A stretch of 64,000 nt of DNA from G020348185 sp964525045 (GCA_964525045.1 CAZGFD010000009.1:62001-126000), one strand, 5' to 3'; shown: positions 18,987-27,574, numbered from the stretch's first letter. Notes: generated by a model from the letters alone, not told the origin. Numbers and translations are program-made.

Positions 18987-19352
18987 ATGAAAATTAGGAA
19001 AGATAGGGTAAGTGCCAGACCGAACTTTGCCGTGAAAGGGATCACTTTCACCCTTATCTCATTCATACTTTTGCCTTTCGCTCTTGCCGGTACGATTAAT
19101 GGGACAATCCGAGAAGGTAACAAACCGCTCAGAAATACCCAGATTGTCATCACTTGTGGGGAAGAAAAATATTCCGGAGTCACGAACGAACGTGGATCCT
19201 ACAGCATCAATGTCAAAAAGAGAGGGCGTTGTTCATTCACCCTTCCAGGAATGCAAAATGCAAAACATTCCATTGCCTCATCGAACAATCCCGTCCGGTA
19301 TGATTTTACGGTGCAGAAAACACAAAGTGGCTTTATCCTCAAGAGGAGGTAG
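18987..19352 (+). CDS. Small exported protein with carboxypeptidase-regulatory-like fold
   Basis: About 121 residues from the ATG at 18987 (GGGAG upstream). A signal peptide (GITFTLISFILLPFALAG) precedes one beta-sandwich segment: GTINGTIREGNKPLRNTQIV followed by YSGVTNERGSYSIN, the pattern of transthyretin-like/CarboxypepD_reg domains, and two Cys that may pair. It is first of a three-gene group (to 20974) with short gaps. The function is unknown. Confidence 0.72.
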   Translation: MKIRKDRVSARPNFAVKGITFTLISFILLPFALAGTINGTIREGNKPLRNTQIVITCGEEKYSGVTNERGSYSINVKKRGRCSFTLPGMQNAKHSIASSNNPVRYDFTVQKTQSGFILKRR

Positions 19353-19354
19353 AT

Positions 19355-20314
19355 ATTAAAGACACGTGGTGGGAGAAGTTGGACGTCATCCTCAAGCCGG
19401 TGGGAGGCTTGCTGACGGCCGTGTCTGTTGCGCTTGTTGGGTTCTTTGGAACTCAGTATCTCAATAAGCAGCAAACGGCCGAGACCAATGTCAGACTCTA
19501 TGCCCAGCTCATGAGCGGGCGGGAAAAAGCGGACAGTGACCTTCGTAAGGAAATGTTCAACTCGATTCTCGATGCGTTTTTGGAAGTGGGGACGAAAACC
19601 TCTGAATTGGAGGCAAACTCTGAAACCTTTAGGATGAATAAACTCGATAGCCAGGTATTGGCTCTCGAACTCATCGCCTATAATTTCCATGATGTCATAG
19701 ATCTTGGCCCCCTTTTCAAGCATGTCAATATACGTATTTCTGACATATCCTCCCACAATCGTCATTCACTCAAGAAAAGATTAGAGAACGTTGCTCGGGA
19801 AGTAGTCGACAGTCAAATCGCGACGCTTAATGATGTCGCCGTTGTCAGAAATGAGGATGTGTTTTATGAAGACCTTGAGGAAACGGCGGGCGAGTTTATT
19901 CTGCTTAATTCTGAAAATTTGAAATTACCCTCGGGGGCGGCAACCAACGAACCGGATCGGTTTTTTACTTTGGAGGTGATTAAACCTGTGGAGGGCAAGA
20001 AAGAACTTCTTGTCAGGCTTGCCATTGATAGGAGGACGACACCTCAAAACATGAGGACAACCGGCGAAGCAGACTATCAAAACGAAGTCGACCTCACCTT
20101 CCGAGTCGGGTTTTTTGATTTCCCAATGATTGATAATACCCGATTAGCAGGTGGCCAAAGGGTCGCGGTTGTTCTCCGACGATGGGATGAGATACGGGCT
20201 GAACTCAGTTTAGTCTATTTCCCAGGGTCTCGAGCCAGCCTCAAGGAAAAACCTTATTACGACGAAGTCATAGAGGAGTTGATTAGAACCCGAACGGTAC
20301 TCGAGAAGTCCTAA
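19355..20314 (+). CDS. Membrane-anchored protein of unknown function (possible ATT start)
   Basis: About 311-320 residues. One membrane helix near the N-terminus (GGLLTAVSVALVGFFGTQYL) is followed by a long helical, then mixed alpha/beta soluble part with no family I recognise. A TTG at 19379 gives 311 residues but has only GGAG three bases away. An ATT at 19355 in the same frame lies 5 bases behind AGGAGG and adds KDTWWEKL before the helix, a natural interfacial start; rare ATT starts exist (infC). The coordinates given use ATT. It begins just behind the stop of the previous gene. Confidence 0.65.
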   Translation: MKDTWWEKLDVILKPVGGLLTAVSVALVGFFGTQYLNKQQTAETNVRLYAQLMSGREKADSDLRKEMFNSILDAFLEVGTKTSELEANSETFRMNKLDSQVLALELIAYNFHDVIDLGPLFKHVNIRISDISSHNRHSLKKRLENVAREVVDSQIATLNDVAVVRNEDVFYEDLEETAGEFILLNSENLKLPSGAATNEPDRFFTLEVIKPVEGKKELLVRLAIDRRTTPQNMRTTGEADYQNEVDLTFRVGFFDFPMIDNTRLAGGQRVAVVLRRWDEIRAELSLVYFPGSRASLKEKPYYDEVIEELIRTRTVLEKS

Positions 20315-20329
20315 AAGAAGAGAGAGTAG

Positions 20330-20974
20330 ATGGGGGCCGGCAATTTTCATTTTGAACCCTTTTTGAGGGATCCCGATTCTAAATCTACGTTTAGGGTAGT
20401 GTTTCTCCTCCTCGTTATCGTTTTTCTTGGAGGTCACGGTTCCACCTCTATGGCGCACAGTGACGACCAACCCACCGCAGAGGACTTAACCAATTTCGAC
20501 ACCTCTCCTGCACAGACCCCTGAAGAGGCCGAACCCCTTAGTTCCGAACCAATCGTGGAACCGTCAGAAGAGGGTGAGGAAGGGACCGGGGATGAATCAA
20601 CCATCGGGCAAAAAGATCTCGCGCCGGTCATTGAAGATTCGGCTTCCCCTGAATCCGAGTCAAAGACTGGGGAAAAGACTTCTGATGTCGGTGAGAAAGA
20701 CCAAGTCACGAACGTTGTTATCTTGGTCCAGGGGAATGCGGAGGCATTAACACCTATCCGTGGAGCGGAAGTTTTTGTCTCAATCAAGAATCATAATGAT
20801 CTTCAGACCTCCACGAATACAAAAGGCCTGGCAAAAATCAACATTCCCTCCGGTCGCGTCAAAATTCAGGTGACTGCGAAGGATTGGAAAACGTTTGGAG
20901 CGTTCTATGACTTAAAAGGGGAAATGGAGGAAATTCAAATTACCCTGGAGTCGAGAAAGCCGGGGGATCAATAG
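20330..20974 (+). CDS. Exported acidic protein with C-terminal carboxypeptidase-regulatory-like domain
   Basis: A 214-residue protein with a hydrophobic signal segment (VVFLLLVIVFLGGHGSTSMA), a long acidic low-complexity linker (about residues 45-125, Glu/Ser/Pro/Thr-rich) and a C-terminal beta domain (VVILVQGNAEALTPIRGAEV then TNTKGLAKINIPSGRVKIQV) like the domain in the gene at 18987. It lies 15 bases behind the previous gene. The shared fold at both ends of this group suggests the three proteins act together at the envelope. Confidence 0.72.
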   Translation: MGAGNFHFEPFLRDPDSKSTFRVVFLLLVIVFLGGHGSTSMAHSDDQPTAEDLTNFDTSPAQTPEEAEPLSSEPIVEPSEEGEEGTGDESTIGQKDLAPVIEDSASPESESKTGEKTSDVGEKDQVTNVVILVQGNAEALTPIRGAEVFVSIKNHNDLQTSTNTKGLAKINIPSGRVKIQVTAKDWKTFGAFYDLKGEMEEIQITLESRKPGDQ

Positions 20975-20992
20975 ATTCCCTTTGAATGACAA

Positions 20993-21033
20993 AAGACGAA
21001 GCCGAGAATACCTGGCCCCAAGCCAGGCGTCTT
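20993..21033 (+). terminator. Terminator-like hairpin without T-run
   Basis: The stem CCTGGC/GCCAGG (loop CCCAA) sits on a second stem AAGACG/CGTCTT, with a 12-base bulge on the left side. It follows the stop at 20974 by 18 bases. No run of T follows, so intrinsic termination is uncertain. Confidence 0.35.
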
Positions 21034-21188
21034 CGTGCTCCTTACGTTCTCGAACTTCTTCAGCCTGAAACGGGTTTAGTCATTCCCATTTACTTGATGC
21101 GGGAAAGGAGGGTGATCGGGTTCATTCCAAGAATTTCGGCTGCCCTGCCCGATCCGCATAACTTGGTTTTTGGGGGAGACCTAAAGAA

Positions 21189-21280
21189 TTTCAGGTTTCA
21201 TGGATTTGGGTTTCAGTGTCAGGAGGAAAACTCTCTTGCTTCTACACCTGAATTCCGAAATTTACAACTCGAAACCCTGA
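21189..21280. repeat. Dispersed GTTTCAGG/CGAAACCC inverted element
   Basis: Sense copies TTTCAGGTTTCATGGATTTG and GTTTCAGTGTCAGG are followed after about 45 bases by antisense copies AATTCCGAAATT and CTCGAAACCCTGA. It is a more diverged member of the family. Confidence 0.5.
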
Positions 21281-21336
21281 CTTCAAGGATCAATGAACAC
21301 AGAACCTGGAGGTAATCGACAATTGAAGTGAAAGCG

Positions 21337-22296
21337 TCAATGAGGAGAATTATTCGACCGGGCACAACGAAAACCGATGGTGGCCTCCCGCTGATGTGGA
21401 AAGGCTCCGCCACGGGTGGCGGTTCGCAACATCCGTGGGTTGCTTTTCCATGACCCCCCACGCACCGATTTATATCGTCCCCTTGTTGGTCCGGGTGGAT
21501 TGCGTGTTGGCATAATGGGATAGTAATCCGATCCAAACCAATCGTTGACCCATTCTGCCACATTGCCGGCCAGATGATGCACTCCCCAAGGACTCTGGCC
21601 TTCAGGATAACTCTCAACGGCGGCTACCAGGGGAATTTCATGAACGTGGTACTGGCCGAAAACAGCGATGGATTCGGTTGGTCCGGTTGATCCCCATGGG
21701 AATATATTGCCATTTTCGCCCCGCGAGGCTTTTTCCCATTCCGCTTCGCTCGGCAACCGTTTGGTGTGAGCATGGCAAAATGCGGATGCCTCCTCCCAGG
21801 TAACATACAGGGCCGGCCAGGGGGCCAACACTTGGTCAGGAATAAAATGCACGCTGATGAGATGCCAAATAAGATGTTTCAGTTTGTGGGATACCGTTCG
21901 TCCATCTGACTGGAGAAAAGCTAAATACTCTCCCAGGGTGACTTCATACCGGTCCATCTCAAAGGTGTCCAGCCAAATACGTCGCTGGGGAAACTCAGTA
22001 TCGTCAAATTGGGTTTCGAAACCAAAGGGGTCATCATCTTTCCGGTTTGTCCCCATCAAAAACTCACCGGCGGGGATAGTGACCGTAGGCGAGGGTTGCG
22101 CAAACCTGGCAATCCCTTTTAGGTGCTGTGCCAATTCAGGTGGTGGTTCACTCTTCACTATGGACGCCCCTGCTGTGTCGGAACCAAGACTTACCTGGAC
22201 AGCGAGGGCGACCACACAGATCATTAGGATGTGAGGAACGGCAAAGGGTTTTGACACGGGGACCTTGAGTCCGGACTTTAATGGGATTCCCCTCAA
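21337..22296 (-). CDS. Exported FGE-sulfatase-fold protein (SUMF1 domain, no catalytic Cys pair)
   Basis: A 319-residue protein with a hydrophobic N-terminal segment and a complete FGE/SUMF1 fold: TVTIPAGEFLMGTNRKDDDP, FEMDRYEVTLGEYLAFLQ, RLPSEAEWEKASRGENG, HHLAGNVAEWVNDWFG and the end SVRGGSWKSNP...IGFRCARS. The Cys pair used by true formylglycine-generating enzymes in the RGGS region is absent, so it is probably a binding or other FGE-like protein. The TTG at 22296 opens the frame; a GTG 12 codons later, behind AAGG, may be the true start. Confidence 0.85.
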   Translation of the reverse strand: MRGIPLKSGLKVPVSKPFAVPHILMICVVALAVQVSLGSDTAGASIVKSEPPPELAQHLKGIARFAQPSPTVTIPAGEFLMGTNRKDDDPFGFETQFDDTEFPQRRIWLDTFEMDRYEVTLGEYLAFLQSDGRTVSHKLKHLIWHLISVHFIPDQVLAPWPALYVTWEEASAFCHAHTKRLPSEAEWEKASRGENGNIFPWGSTGPTESIAVFGQYHVHEIPLVAAVESYPEGQSPWGVHHLAGNVAEWVNDWFGSDYYPIMPTRNPPGPTRGRYKSVRGGSWKSNPRMLRTATRGGAFPHQREATIGFRCARSNNSPH

Positions 22297-22477
22297 AGCC
22301 GAATGTAGAATGTTTTGAGTTTCAGATTTCTGCTTACAAGTTAGAAGGCCAGGTGGCCAAAGGTTTTTTAAAAAAAGGCATGGGCTAAGTATCTCATTAT
22401 GATCATTTGTTGATTTAATGCTTACACCCCTGATTCATAACCATTGACATGTGAATCGGAATCAAATCGGCTTGTGC

Positions 22478-22489
22478 TAAGATGAATGT
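22478..22489 (+). promoter_or_regulatory. Extended -10 element touching the start codon
   Basis: TGCTAAGAT (extended -10, hexamer at 22478-22483) would place the transcript start at or next to the ATG at 22490, and no ribosome site is visible there. This suggests a leaderless message for the lipoprotein gene. It rests on one motif only. Confidence 0.35.
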
Positions 22490-22960
22490 ATGATTCATCC
22501 ATTCCGTTTGGGAGGCATTCCCTTCCTTCTATTTTTTATCGGCCTTCTCCTCCCTGGATGTGCCAAGGACCGGTACCAGCAGCGAGCTGACCTGATCAAG
22601 GATCATACGTCGGCTTTTTTCGAGCAATTACAGGCAGGGCGTATAGCCGAGGCGGTGCTGGAAAATGAGCAGATCGAGGCCCTCGGTCATCAATCAGAAA
22701 CGGCTCTTCTCCGGCATGCGGATCGGTATGACAATAATCAAAAGGTCCGAGAGTGGGTTCTGGTGAAAATGGCCTATGAAGCGGCGGCAGAAAATTGGCT
22801 TTCCTTGGCGCGCTATTTTATTCAAAAGAAACAATACCAGGAGGCTCGCGGGACGTATCAGCGAGTTATCGAAAGTTATCAGGACGAACCCTACCAATCG
22901 TACGTCCACCGGGCCAAAACAGGTTTACGCGACCTCGATCTGATTCTTAATCCCACGTAA
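22490..22960 (+). CDS. TPR-like lipoprotein
   Basis: A 156-residue protein with a lipobox (FFIGLLLPGCAKD, Cys about residue 24), so it is lipid-anchored after signal peptidase II. The mature part is helical with TPR character (YFIQKKQYQEARGTYQRVIE). No specific function can be read. There is no ribosome site before the ATG; see the promoter entry. Confidence 0.82.
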   Translation: MIHPFRLGGIPFLLFFIGLLLPGCAKDRYQQRADLIKDHTSAFFEQLQAGRIAEAVLENEQIEALGHQSETALLRHADRYDNNQKVREWVLVKMAYEAAAENWLSLARYFIQKKQYQEARGTYQRVIESYQDEPYQSYVHRAKTGLRDLDLILNPT

Positions 22961-22965
22961 AAATA

Positions 22966-23040
22966 GTTTCGAGTTTCACGTTTAAGGGTTCGAGTTAAAA
23001 GAAAGAAAGTGTATTTTTTTACCCGAAACCCGAAACGTTT
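22966..23040. repeat. Dispersed GTTTCGAG/CCCGAAAC inverted element
   Basis: Left arm GTTTCGAGTTTCACGTTTAA and right arm ACCCGAAACCCGAAACG flank a purine-rich spacer of about 35 bases. It lies between convergent genes. Confidence 0.7.
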
Positions 23041-23056
23041 CCTTTATAAGGAAACG
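23036..23056. terminator. Hairpin between convergent genes
   Basis: A perfect 9-base stem CGTTTCCTT/AAGGAAACG with loop TAT overlaps the right end of the repeat element and is followed by AGTCTTTTAGTTTTA on the plus strand. It may terminate the lipoprotein transcript and, in reverse, ruvB. Confidence 0.45.
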
Positions 23057-23068
23057 AGTCTTTTAGTT

Positions 23069-24088
23069 TTATTGATGAGGGCCTGTGTGAAATAAACTGT
23101 TGAGTTTCCCAAAATATTCTAAAGCCCGTGTCGTGGCTTGACGTCCGCGTGCGGTTCGATCCAAAAAGCCTGATTGAATGAGAAAGGGTTCATACACATC
23201 TTCCAACGTGGATTTTTCTTCCTGGACCGCAGCCGCTACGGCTTCGATTCCCACAGGGCCTCCTTTGAACTTTTCGATGATCGTGAGCAGGATTTTTCGA
23301 TCCATCTCATCGAAGCCGGCCTGATCGACTCCCAGCCACGCTAACGCATCTTGTGCAACCTGCTGAGTGATATGTCCTTGGGCTTTCACCTCCGCAAAAT
23401 CTCGGGCCCGCTTGATTAATCGATTGGCGATTCGAGGTGTTCCTCTTGCACGCTTGGCGATTTCCGTCGCGGCTTCGGTATCGATCGGGATCCCAAGCAA
23501 TCCAGCCGAACGTATGATAATGGTCTGTAATTCCTCAGGTGAATAGAAGTCCAGCCGATAGACGAGGCCAAATCGTTCCCGAAGAGGAGAGGTCAGAGAA
23601 CCGGCCTTCGTGGTGGCTCCGATCAACGTAAATGGTGGAAGGTCAAGTTTCATGGTTCGGACGGAGGGTCCCTGCCCAATGACAAGATCAATTTGGTAAT
23701 CTTCCATTGCCGGGTATAAGGCTTCTTCCACGGCTGGCGGGAGGCGGTGAATTTCATCGATAAAAAGAACGTCGCGTTCTTGGAGATTGGCAAGAATTGC
23801 GGCCAAATCACCAGCATGGGCGAGGACGAGACCTGATGTCGAACGAATGTTCCCTTCCATCTCCCTGGCGATGACATGGGCAATCGTGGTTTTACCCAAT
23901 CCCGGGGGGCCATAGAATATGGCGTGGTCCAGGGACTCACCCCGTCGAGTCGCCGCTTCAATACACACCCGAAGCGACTCCTTCATTCGCTCTTGGCCAA
24001 TGTACTCCGCTAAACGCTGCGGTCGAAGGGAACCTTCAAGATTCTGCTCCTCTTCAAGCATCTGGCTGGAAAGGAATCGGTCATTCAT
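23069..24088 (-). CDS. ruvB: Holliday junction branch-migration ATPase RuvB
   Basis: The AAA+ motor of the RuvAB complex. It shows the family start RPQRLAEYIGQERMKESL, Walker A YGPPGLGKTTIAH, Walker B LFIDEIHRL, sensor IGATTKAGSLTSPLRERFG and the C-terminal winged helix ending FLDRTARGRQATTRA. The length of 339 is normal. ruvA and ruvC are not in the window. Confidence 0.98.
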   Translation of the reverse strand: MNDRFLSSQMLEEEQNLEGSLRPQRLAEYIGQERMKESLRVCIEAATRRGESLDHAIFYGPPGLGKTTIAHVIAREMEGNIRSTSGLVLAHAGDLAAILANLQERDVLFIDEIHRLPPAVEEALYPAMEDYQIDLVIGQGPSVRTMKLDLPPFTLIGATTKAGSLTSPLRERFGLVYRLDFYSPEELQTIIIRSAGLLGIPIDTEAATEIAKRARGTPRIANRLIKRARDFAEVKAQGHITQQVAQDALAWLGVDQAGFDEMDRKILLTIIEKFKGGPVGIEAVAAAVQEEKSTLEDVYEPFLIQSGFLDRTARGRQATTRALEYFGKLNSLFHTGPHQ

Positions 24089-24177
24089 AGGAGAGGTGAG
24101 GTGACGAGGGGTGAATGGGAAAAGTTCGGTTCGCCGCTTAGTGGCAGTGGAGAAGGTCTAGAAATGCGAGATTCAGA

Positions 24178-24729
24178 TTAAAAGGGGTTATAGAGATCGG
24201 AGCAACCCAAACAAAATTCGATATTGACACTTCGATCGAGAAAATTCACGATAAACCCTTTTTCCTCGTATAGAAGTTTAGCCCCCATCAGCGTTTCGTT
24301 TGGAAAATCTTCCTTCCCGAGGAGTTCCCGGATTTGTTGCGCCGTTTTAGAAGTCAGGACCCGGCGGAAGATTCCACGGACCTTATGGGCGAATCGATTA
24401 TTGACAAAAATCAGGTCAACTTTCCCATCCATGATTCGCACTCCCGCCATGGCTCCTGTCGGTTTTTGTTTATCCCAAAGAAGAATGAACGTTCCTTCTT
24501 GCTCAGCGCGGACTCCAGAAATTCTTTCTTCGATTAACATTTCTACGGCCTTGGCTTCAGGATCGCCTAATTTAACCCGATAAAGAGAAACTTCTTCGGC
24601 ATGAATGGCCGTAGGGTCTTCAACGCTGTTTCGCGTGAGTTCGTATTTCTTTGCCAAGGCCTGGTTCAACGGGATGATGACGCCTATGACCATCAAACCG
24701 ATGACAAACATTCTGAAATAATGACGCAT
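24178..24729 (-). CDS. Exported protein of unknown function
   Basis: A 183-residue protein with a signal peptide (MFVIGLMVIGVIIPLNQALA). The mature part has two similar halves (YRVKLGDPEAKAVEMLIEE and later TAQQIRELLGKEDFPNETLM, YEEKGFIVNFLDRSVNIEF) in the manner of small periplasmic BamE/SmpA-like folds. A Cys pair CLGC lies near the end. I do not recognise a function. Confidence 0.72.
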   Translation of the reverse strand: MRHYFRMFVIGLMVIGVIIPLNQALAKKYELTRNSVEDPTAIHAEEVSLYRVKLGDPEAKAVEMLIEERISGVRAEQEGTFILLWDKQKPTGAMAGVRIMDGKVDLIFVNNRFAHKVRGIFRRVLTSKTAQQIRELLGKEDFPNETLMGAKLLYEEKGFIVNFLDRSVNIEFCLGCSDLYNPF

Positions 24730-25058
24730 GCGTTCCCCCTAAGATAGAGGTGAGAGATGAGACCACGATGAATGGACTGTGCGAAAAAATCTAAGCAAGC
24801 AAAATAGCTCGTGGGCCTAAGGAATTGTATACAACGGCTCTTCCTAGGTCAAATACTCAGAGGAGGTTTTCACCTTCAAAAGGAAAACCGTCCCATTCCC
24901 CCTATGCTATAATGAGGGCGAAAAATTAAAAAATTCTCATCTTCATAAAAAACGTTTAAAGATGCAATTCTAAAGTTCGCCCACGAAATTGAAGAGTAGA
25001 TAAGTTTAAGAGTCCTGAGCCTGAACCCCGACACTTTTTTAAGTCCTCCCTGGTCTCG
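24730..25058. other. Divergent intergenic region upstream of uvrA
   Basis: No gene seen. It contains the extended -10 described separately and a short GTTTAAGAG...CCTGAACCCCGAC relic of the dispersed repeat just before uvrA. No SOS-box (CTGT-N8-ACAG) was noticed. Confidence 0.5.
24905..24913 (+). promoter_or_regulatory. Extended -10 promoter, candidate for uvrA
   Basis: TGCTATAAT, a perfect -10 hexamer (24908-24913) with the TGn extension; no good -35 lies 17 bases upstream. The leader to uvrA would be about 140 bases. Confidence 0.5.
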
Positions 25059-27566
25059 ATGAGTAAACACATCATTATAAAGGGCGCCCGGGAACACAAT
25101 CTCAAAAATCTTGACCTGGAGATTCCTCGGGATCAATTTGTGGTCATCACCGGATTGAGCGGGTCCGGGAAATCCTCACTGGCATTCGACACGATGTATG
25201 CCGAAGGGCAACGGCGATATGTCGAATCGTTATCGGCGTATGCTCGGCAGTTCCTCGAGCAGATGGGAAAGCCCGACGTCGATTCTATTGAAGGACTTTC
25301 CCCAGCGATTTCCATTGAACAAAAAAATACAAGCCGGAATCCCCGATCCACGGTCGGGACGGTCACGGAGATTTATGATTATTTTCGGCTTCTTTTTGCT
25401 CGAATCGGCCATCCGTTTTGTCATAACTGTGGTGAGCCTATAACAGCTCAAACTGTCCAACAAATGGTTGACAGTATCAGAGACCTTCCATCTGGCAAAA
25501 AAATTCAAGTTCTGGCTCCGATTGTAAGAGGACGGAAGGGTGAGTACAAGAAGGAATTACTGGATGCCCGACGTGCCGGATTTGTGCGAGTGCGGATTGA
25601 TGGAGAAGTGTTCGAGTTAGCCGAAACCATTCGTCTGAATAAACAGCAAAAGCACACGATCGAAATCGTCATTGACCGGTTGATCATGAAATCCGATGAG
25701 GCCTTTTCCCGCCGATTGGCCGATTCCGTTGAAATGGCATTGAAATTAGCGAATGGTCTGGTCGGAATTCTCACCGAAGATCGTCAGGTCTCGCTCTACA
25801 GTGAACATTTAGCCTGTATTCAGTGTGGAGTGAGTTACCCGGAAATCACTCCACGGATTTTTTCCTTTAATAGTCCCCACGGGGCCTGTCCGGCTTGTGA
25901 TGGAATCGGATTCTCGGTGGGTGCGGCTTGCCCGGAGGTTGAGAACGTCACCTTCGCCGATCTCTGTTCGATATGCCATGGGGCTCGGCTCAGACCGGAA
26001 AGTCTTGCGATAAAGATTGCTCACCACTCCATTGCCGATATCACCAGATTTTCAATTCAGGATGCGAATGAATTTGTGGGTTCGTTGGATTTGAGTGAAC
26101 GTGAGCGATTCATTGGCCAACGGATATTGAAGGAAATACGTGAGCGGCTGCAATTCTTGATCAACGTCGGACTGGATTACCTCACCTTGGATCGACCGTC
26201 AGCGACCTTATCAGGAGGAGAGGGACAGCGAATTCGTCTGGCTACCCAAATAGGCTCTGGATTGGTCGGCGTACTCTATATTCTGGATGAGCCGAGCATC
26301 GGGTTGCATCACCGTGATAACCGAAGATTACTGCAAACCTTGCTTCGGCTTCGCGACATGGGGAATTCTGTCATTGTCGTGGAACATGATGCGGAAACCA
26401 TGTTGGCAGCGGATCATATCCTCGATCTCGGTCCGGGAGCGGGTGTCGAAGGTGGTTATCTGGTTGCCCAAGGGTCCCCTCAAGGGATCATGAACAACCC
26501 ACCGTCCTTGACGGGCCAATATCTCAACGGGAGCCGGCAAGTCACTCTTCCTCCCCGCCAACGGCAGGCCAAGGGCCATCTCACGATTGTAGGCGCCCGA
26601 AAACATAATCTCAACGGGATTACCGTAAAAATTCCTTTAGGCCTCTTGACCTGTATCACCGGTGTGTCCGGATCGGGAAAAAGCACGCTGGTCGTCGAGG
26701 TCCTGTTTCATTCACTTTCCCAATTGTTAAATCACAAGAAGCCCAAACTCGAAGGGTGCGAAGGCATCAAGGGGGTTACGGATTTGGATAAAGTCATTGA
26801 TATTGATCAATCGCCGATTGGGCGAACCCCCCGGTCGAATCCTGCTACGTACACGGGGCTTTTCAGCTTCATAAGGGATCTGTATGCGAATCTTCCTGAA
26901 TCCCGGGTTCGGGGATACAAACCTGGACGCTATAGTTTCAATGTGAAGGGAGGGCGGTGTGAATCGTGTCAAGGCGATGGGCTCATAAAAATCGAAATGC
27001 ATTTCTTGCCGGACATTTACGTGTCGTGTGAGGCCTGCAAGGGTAAGCGGTACAACCGGGAAACGCTTGATGTCCGCCATAAAGGGAAAACGATCGCTGA
27101 TGTTCTGGACATGACGGTCGTGGAAGCGCTGGAGTTTTTCGCTCACATTCCACCCATTAAAGCGAAATTGCAAACGTTGGCCGATGTCGGGCTGCATTAC
27201 ATTAAGCTTGGACAGTCTGCGACCACCCTCTCGGGAGGGGAAGCCCAACGAGTCAAGCTGTCAAAAGAACTTTCCAAACGTGCCACAGGGAGAACCCTGT
27301 ACATATTGGATGAGCCGACCACCGGCCTCCACTTTGCGGATATTCAACGACTTCTTGATGTGCTCAATCGCCTGGCGGAGTCGGGCAATACCGTCTTGAT
27401 CATTGAACATCAACTTGATGTGATTCGGAATGCGGATTGGATTCTGGATTTAGGGCCAGAGGGAGGTAAAAAAGGAGGACAGATTGTGGCAGAAGGGACT
27501 CCCGAGCAGATCATGTTGGTCCCCGAGTCTTGGACCGGCCAAGTCCTAAAGGAAAGCCAATTGTAG
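25059..27566 (+). CDS. uvrA: Excinuclease ABC subunit UvrA, short form
   Basis: DNA damage sensor of nucleotide excision repair. Both ABC modules are intact: Walker A GLSGSGKSS and GVSGSGKST, signatures LSGGEGQRIRLA and LSGGEAQRVKL, and Walker B VLYILDEPSIGL and TLYILDEPTTGL. Zinc modules CIQC/CPAC and CESC/CEAC are also present. At 835 residues it is about 100 shorter than usual. The missing part lies between CPACDGIG (about residue 279) and CSICHGARLRPES (about 301), where other UvrA proteins have the insertion domain. The UvrB-binding region before it is kept. No frameshift is evident, so this is a natural short form. Confidence 0.95.
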   Translation: MSKHIIIKGAREHNLKNLDLEIPRDQFVVITGLSGSGKSSLAFDTMYAEGQRRYVESLSAYARQFLEQMGKPDVDSIEGLSPAISIEQKNTSRNPRSTVGTVTEIYDYFRLLFARIGHPFCHNCGEPITAQTVQQMVDSIRDLPSGKKIQVLAPIVRGRKGEYKKELLDARRAGFVRVRIDGEVFELAETIRLNKQQKHTIEIVIDRLIMKSDEAFSRRLADSVEMALKLANGLVGILTEDRQVSLYSEHLACIQCGVSYPEITPRIFSFNSPHGACPACDGIGFSVGAACPEVENVTFADLCSICHGARLRPESLAIKIAHHSIADITRFSIQDANEFVGSLDLSERERFIGQRILKEIRERLQFLINVGLDYLTLDRPSATLSGGEGQRIRLATQIGSGLVGVLYILDEPSIGLHHRDNRRLLQTLLRLRDMGNSVIVVEHDAETMLAADHILDLGPGAGVEGGYLVAQGSPQGIMNNPPSLTGQYLNGSRQVTLPPRQRQAKGHLTIVGARKHNLNGITVKIPLGLLTCITGVSGSGKSTLVVEVLFHSLSQLLNHKKPKLEGCEGIKGVTDLDKVIDIDQSPIGRTPRSNPATYTGLFSFIRDLYANLPESRVRGYKPGRYSFNVKGGRCESCQGDGLIKIEMHFLPDIYVSCEACKGKRYNRETLDVRHKGKTIADVLDMTVVEALEFFAHIPPIKAKLQTLADVGLHYIKLGQSATTLSGGEAQRVKLSKELSKRATGRTLYILDEPTTGLHFADIQRLLDVLNRLAESGNTVLIIEHQLDVIRNADWILDLGPEGGKKGGQIVAEGTPEQIMLVPESWTGQVLKESQL

Positions 27567-27574
27567 TCGACCCA

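Larger units (their letters stand above)
20975..21336. other. Intergenic region with hairpin and repeat, no credible gene
   Basis: A 109-codon open frame at 20986-21315 is not supported: its second half is a translated copy of the GTTTCAGG/CGAAACCC element (21189-21280). A hairpin (20993-21033) sits behind the three-gene group. It is a convergent gap with the FGE-like gene. Confidence 0.6.

Noticed and set aside
20986..21315. 109-codon open frame behind the three-gene envelope group
   Set aside because: Its start lies in a hairpin, its second half is a diverged intergenic repeat, and no family is recognised.
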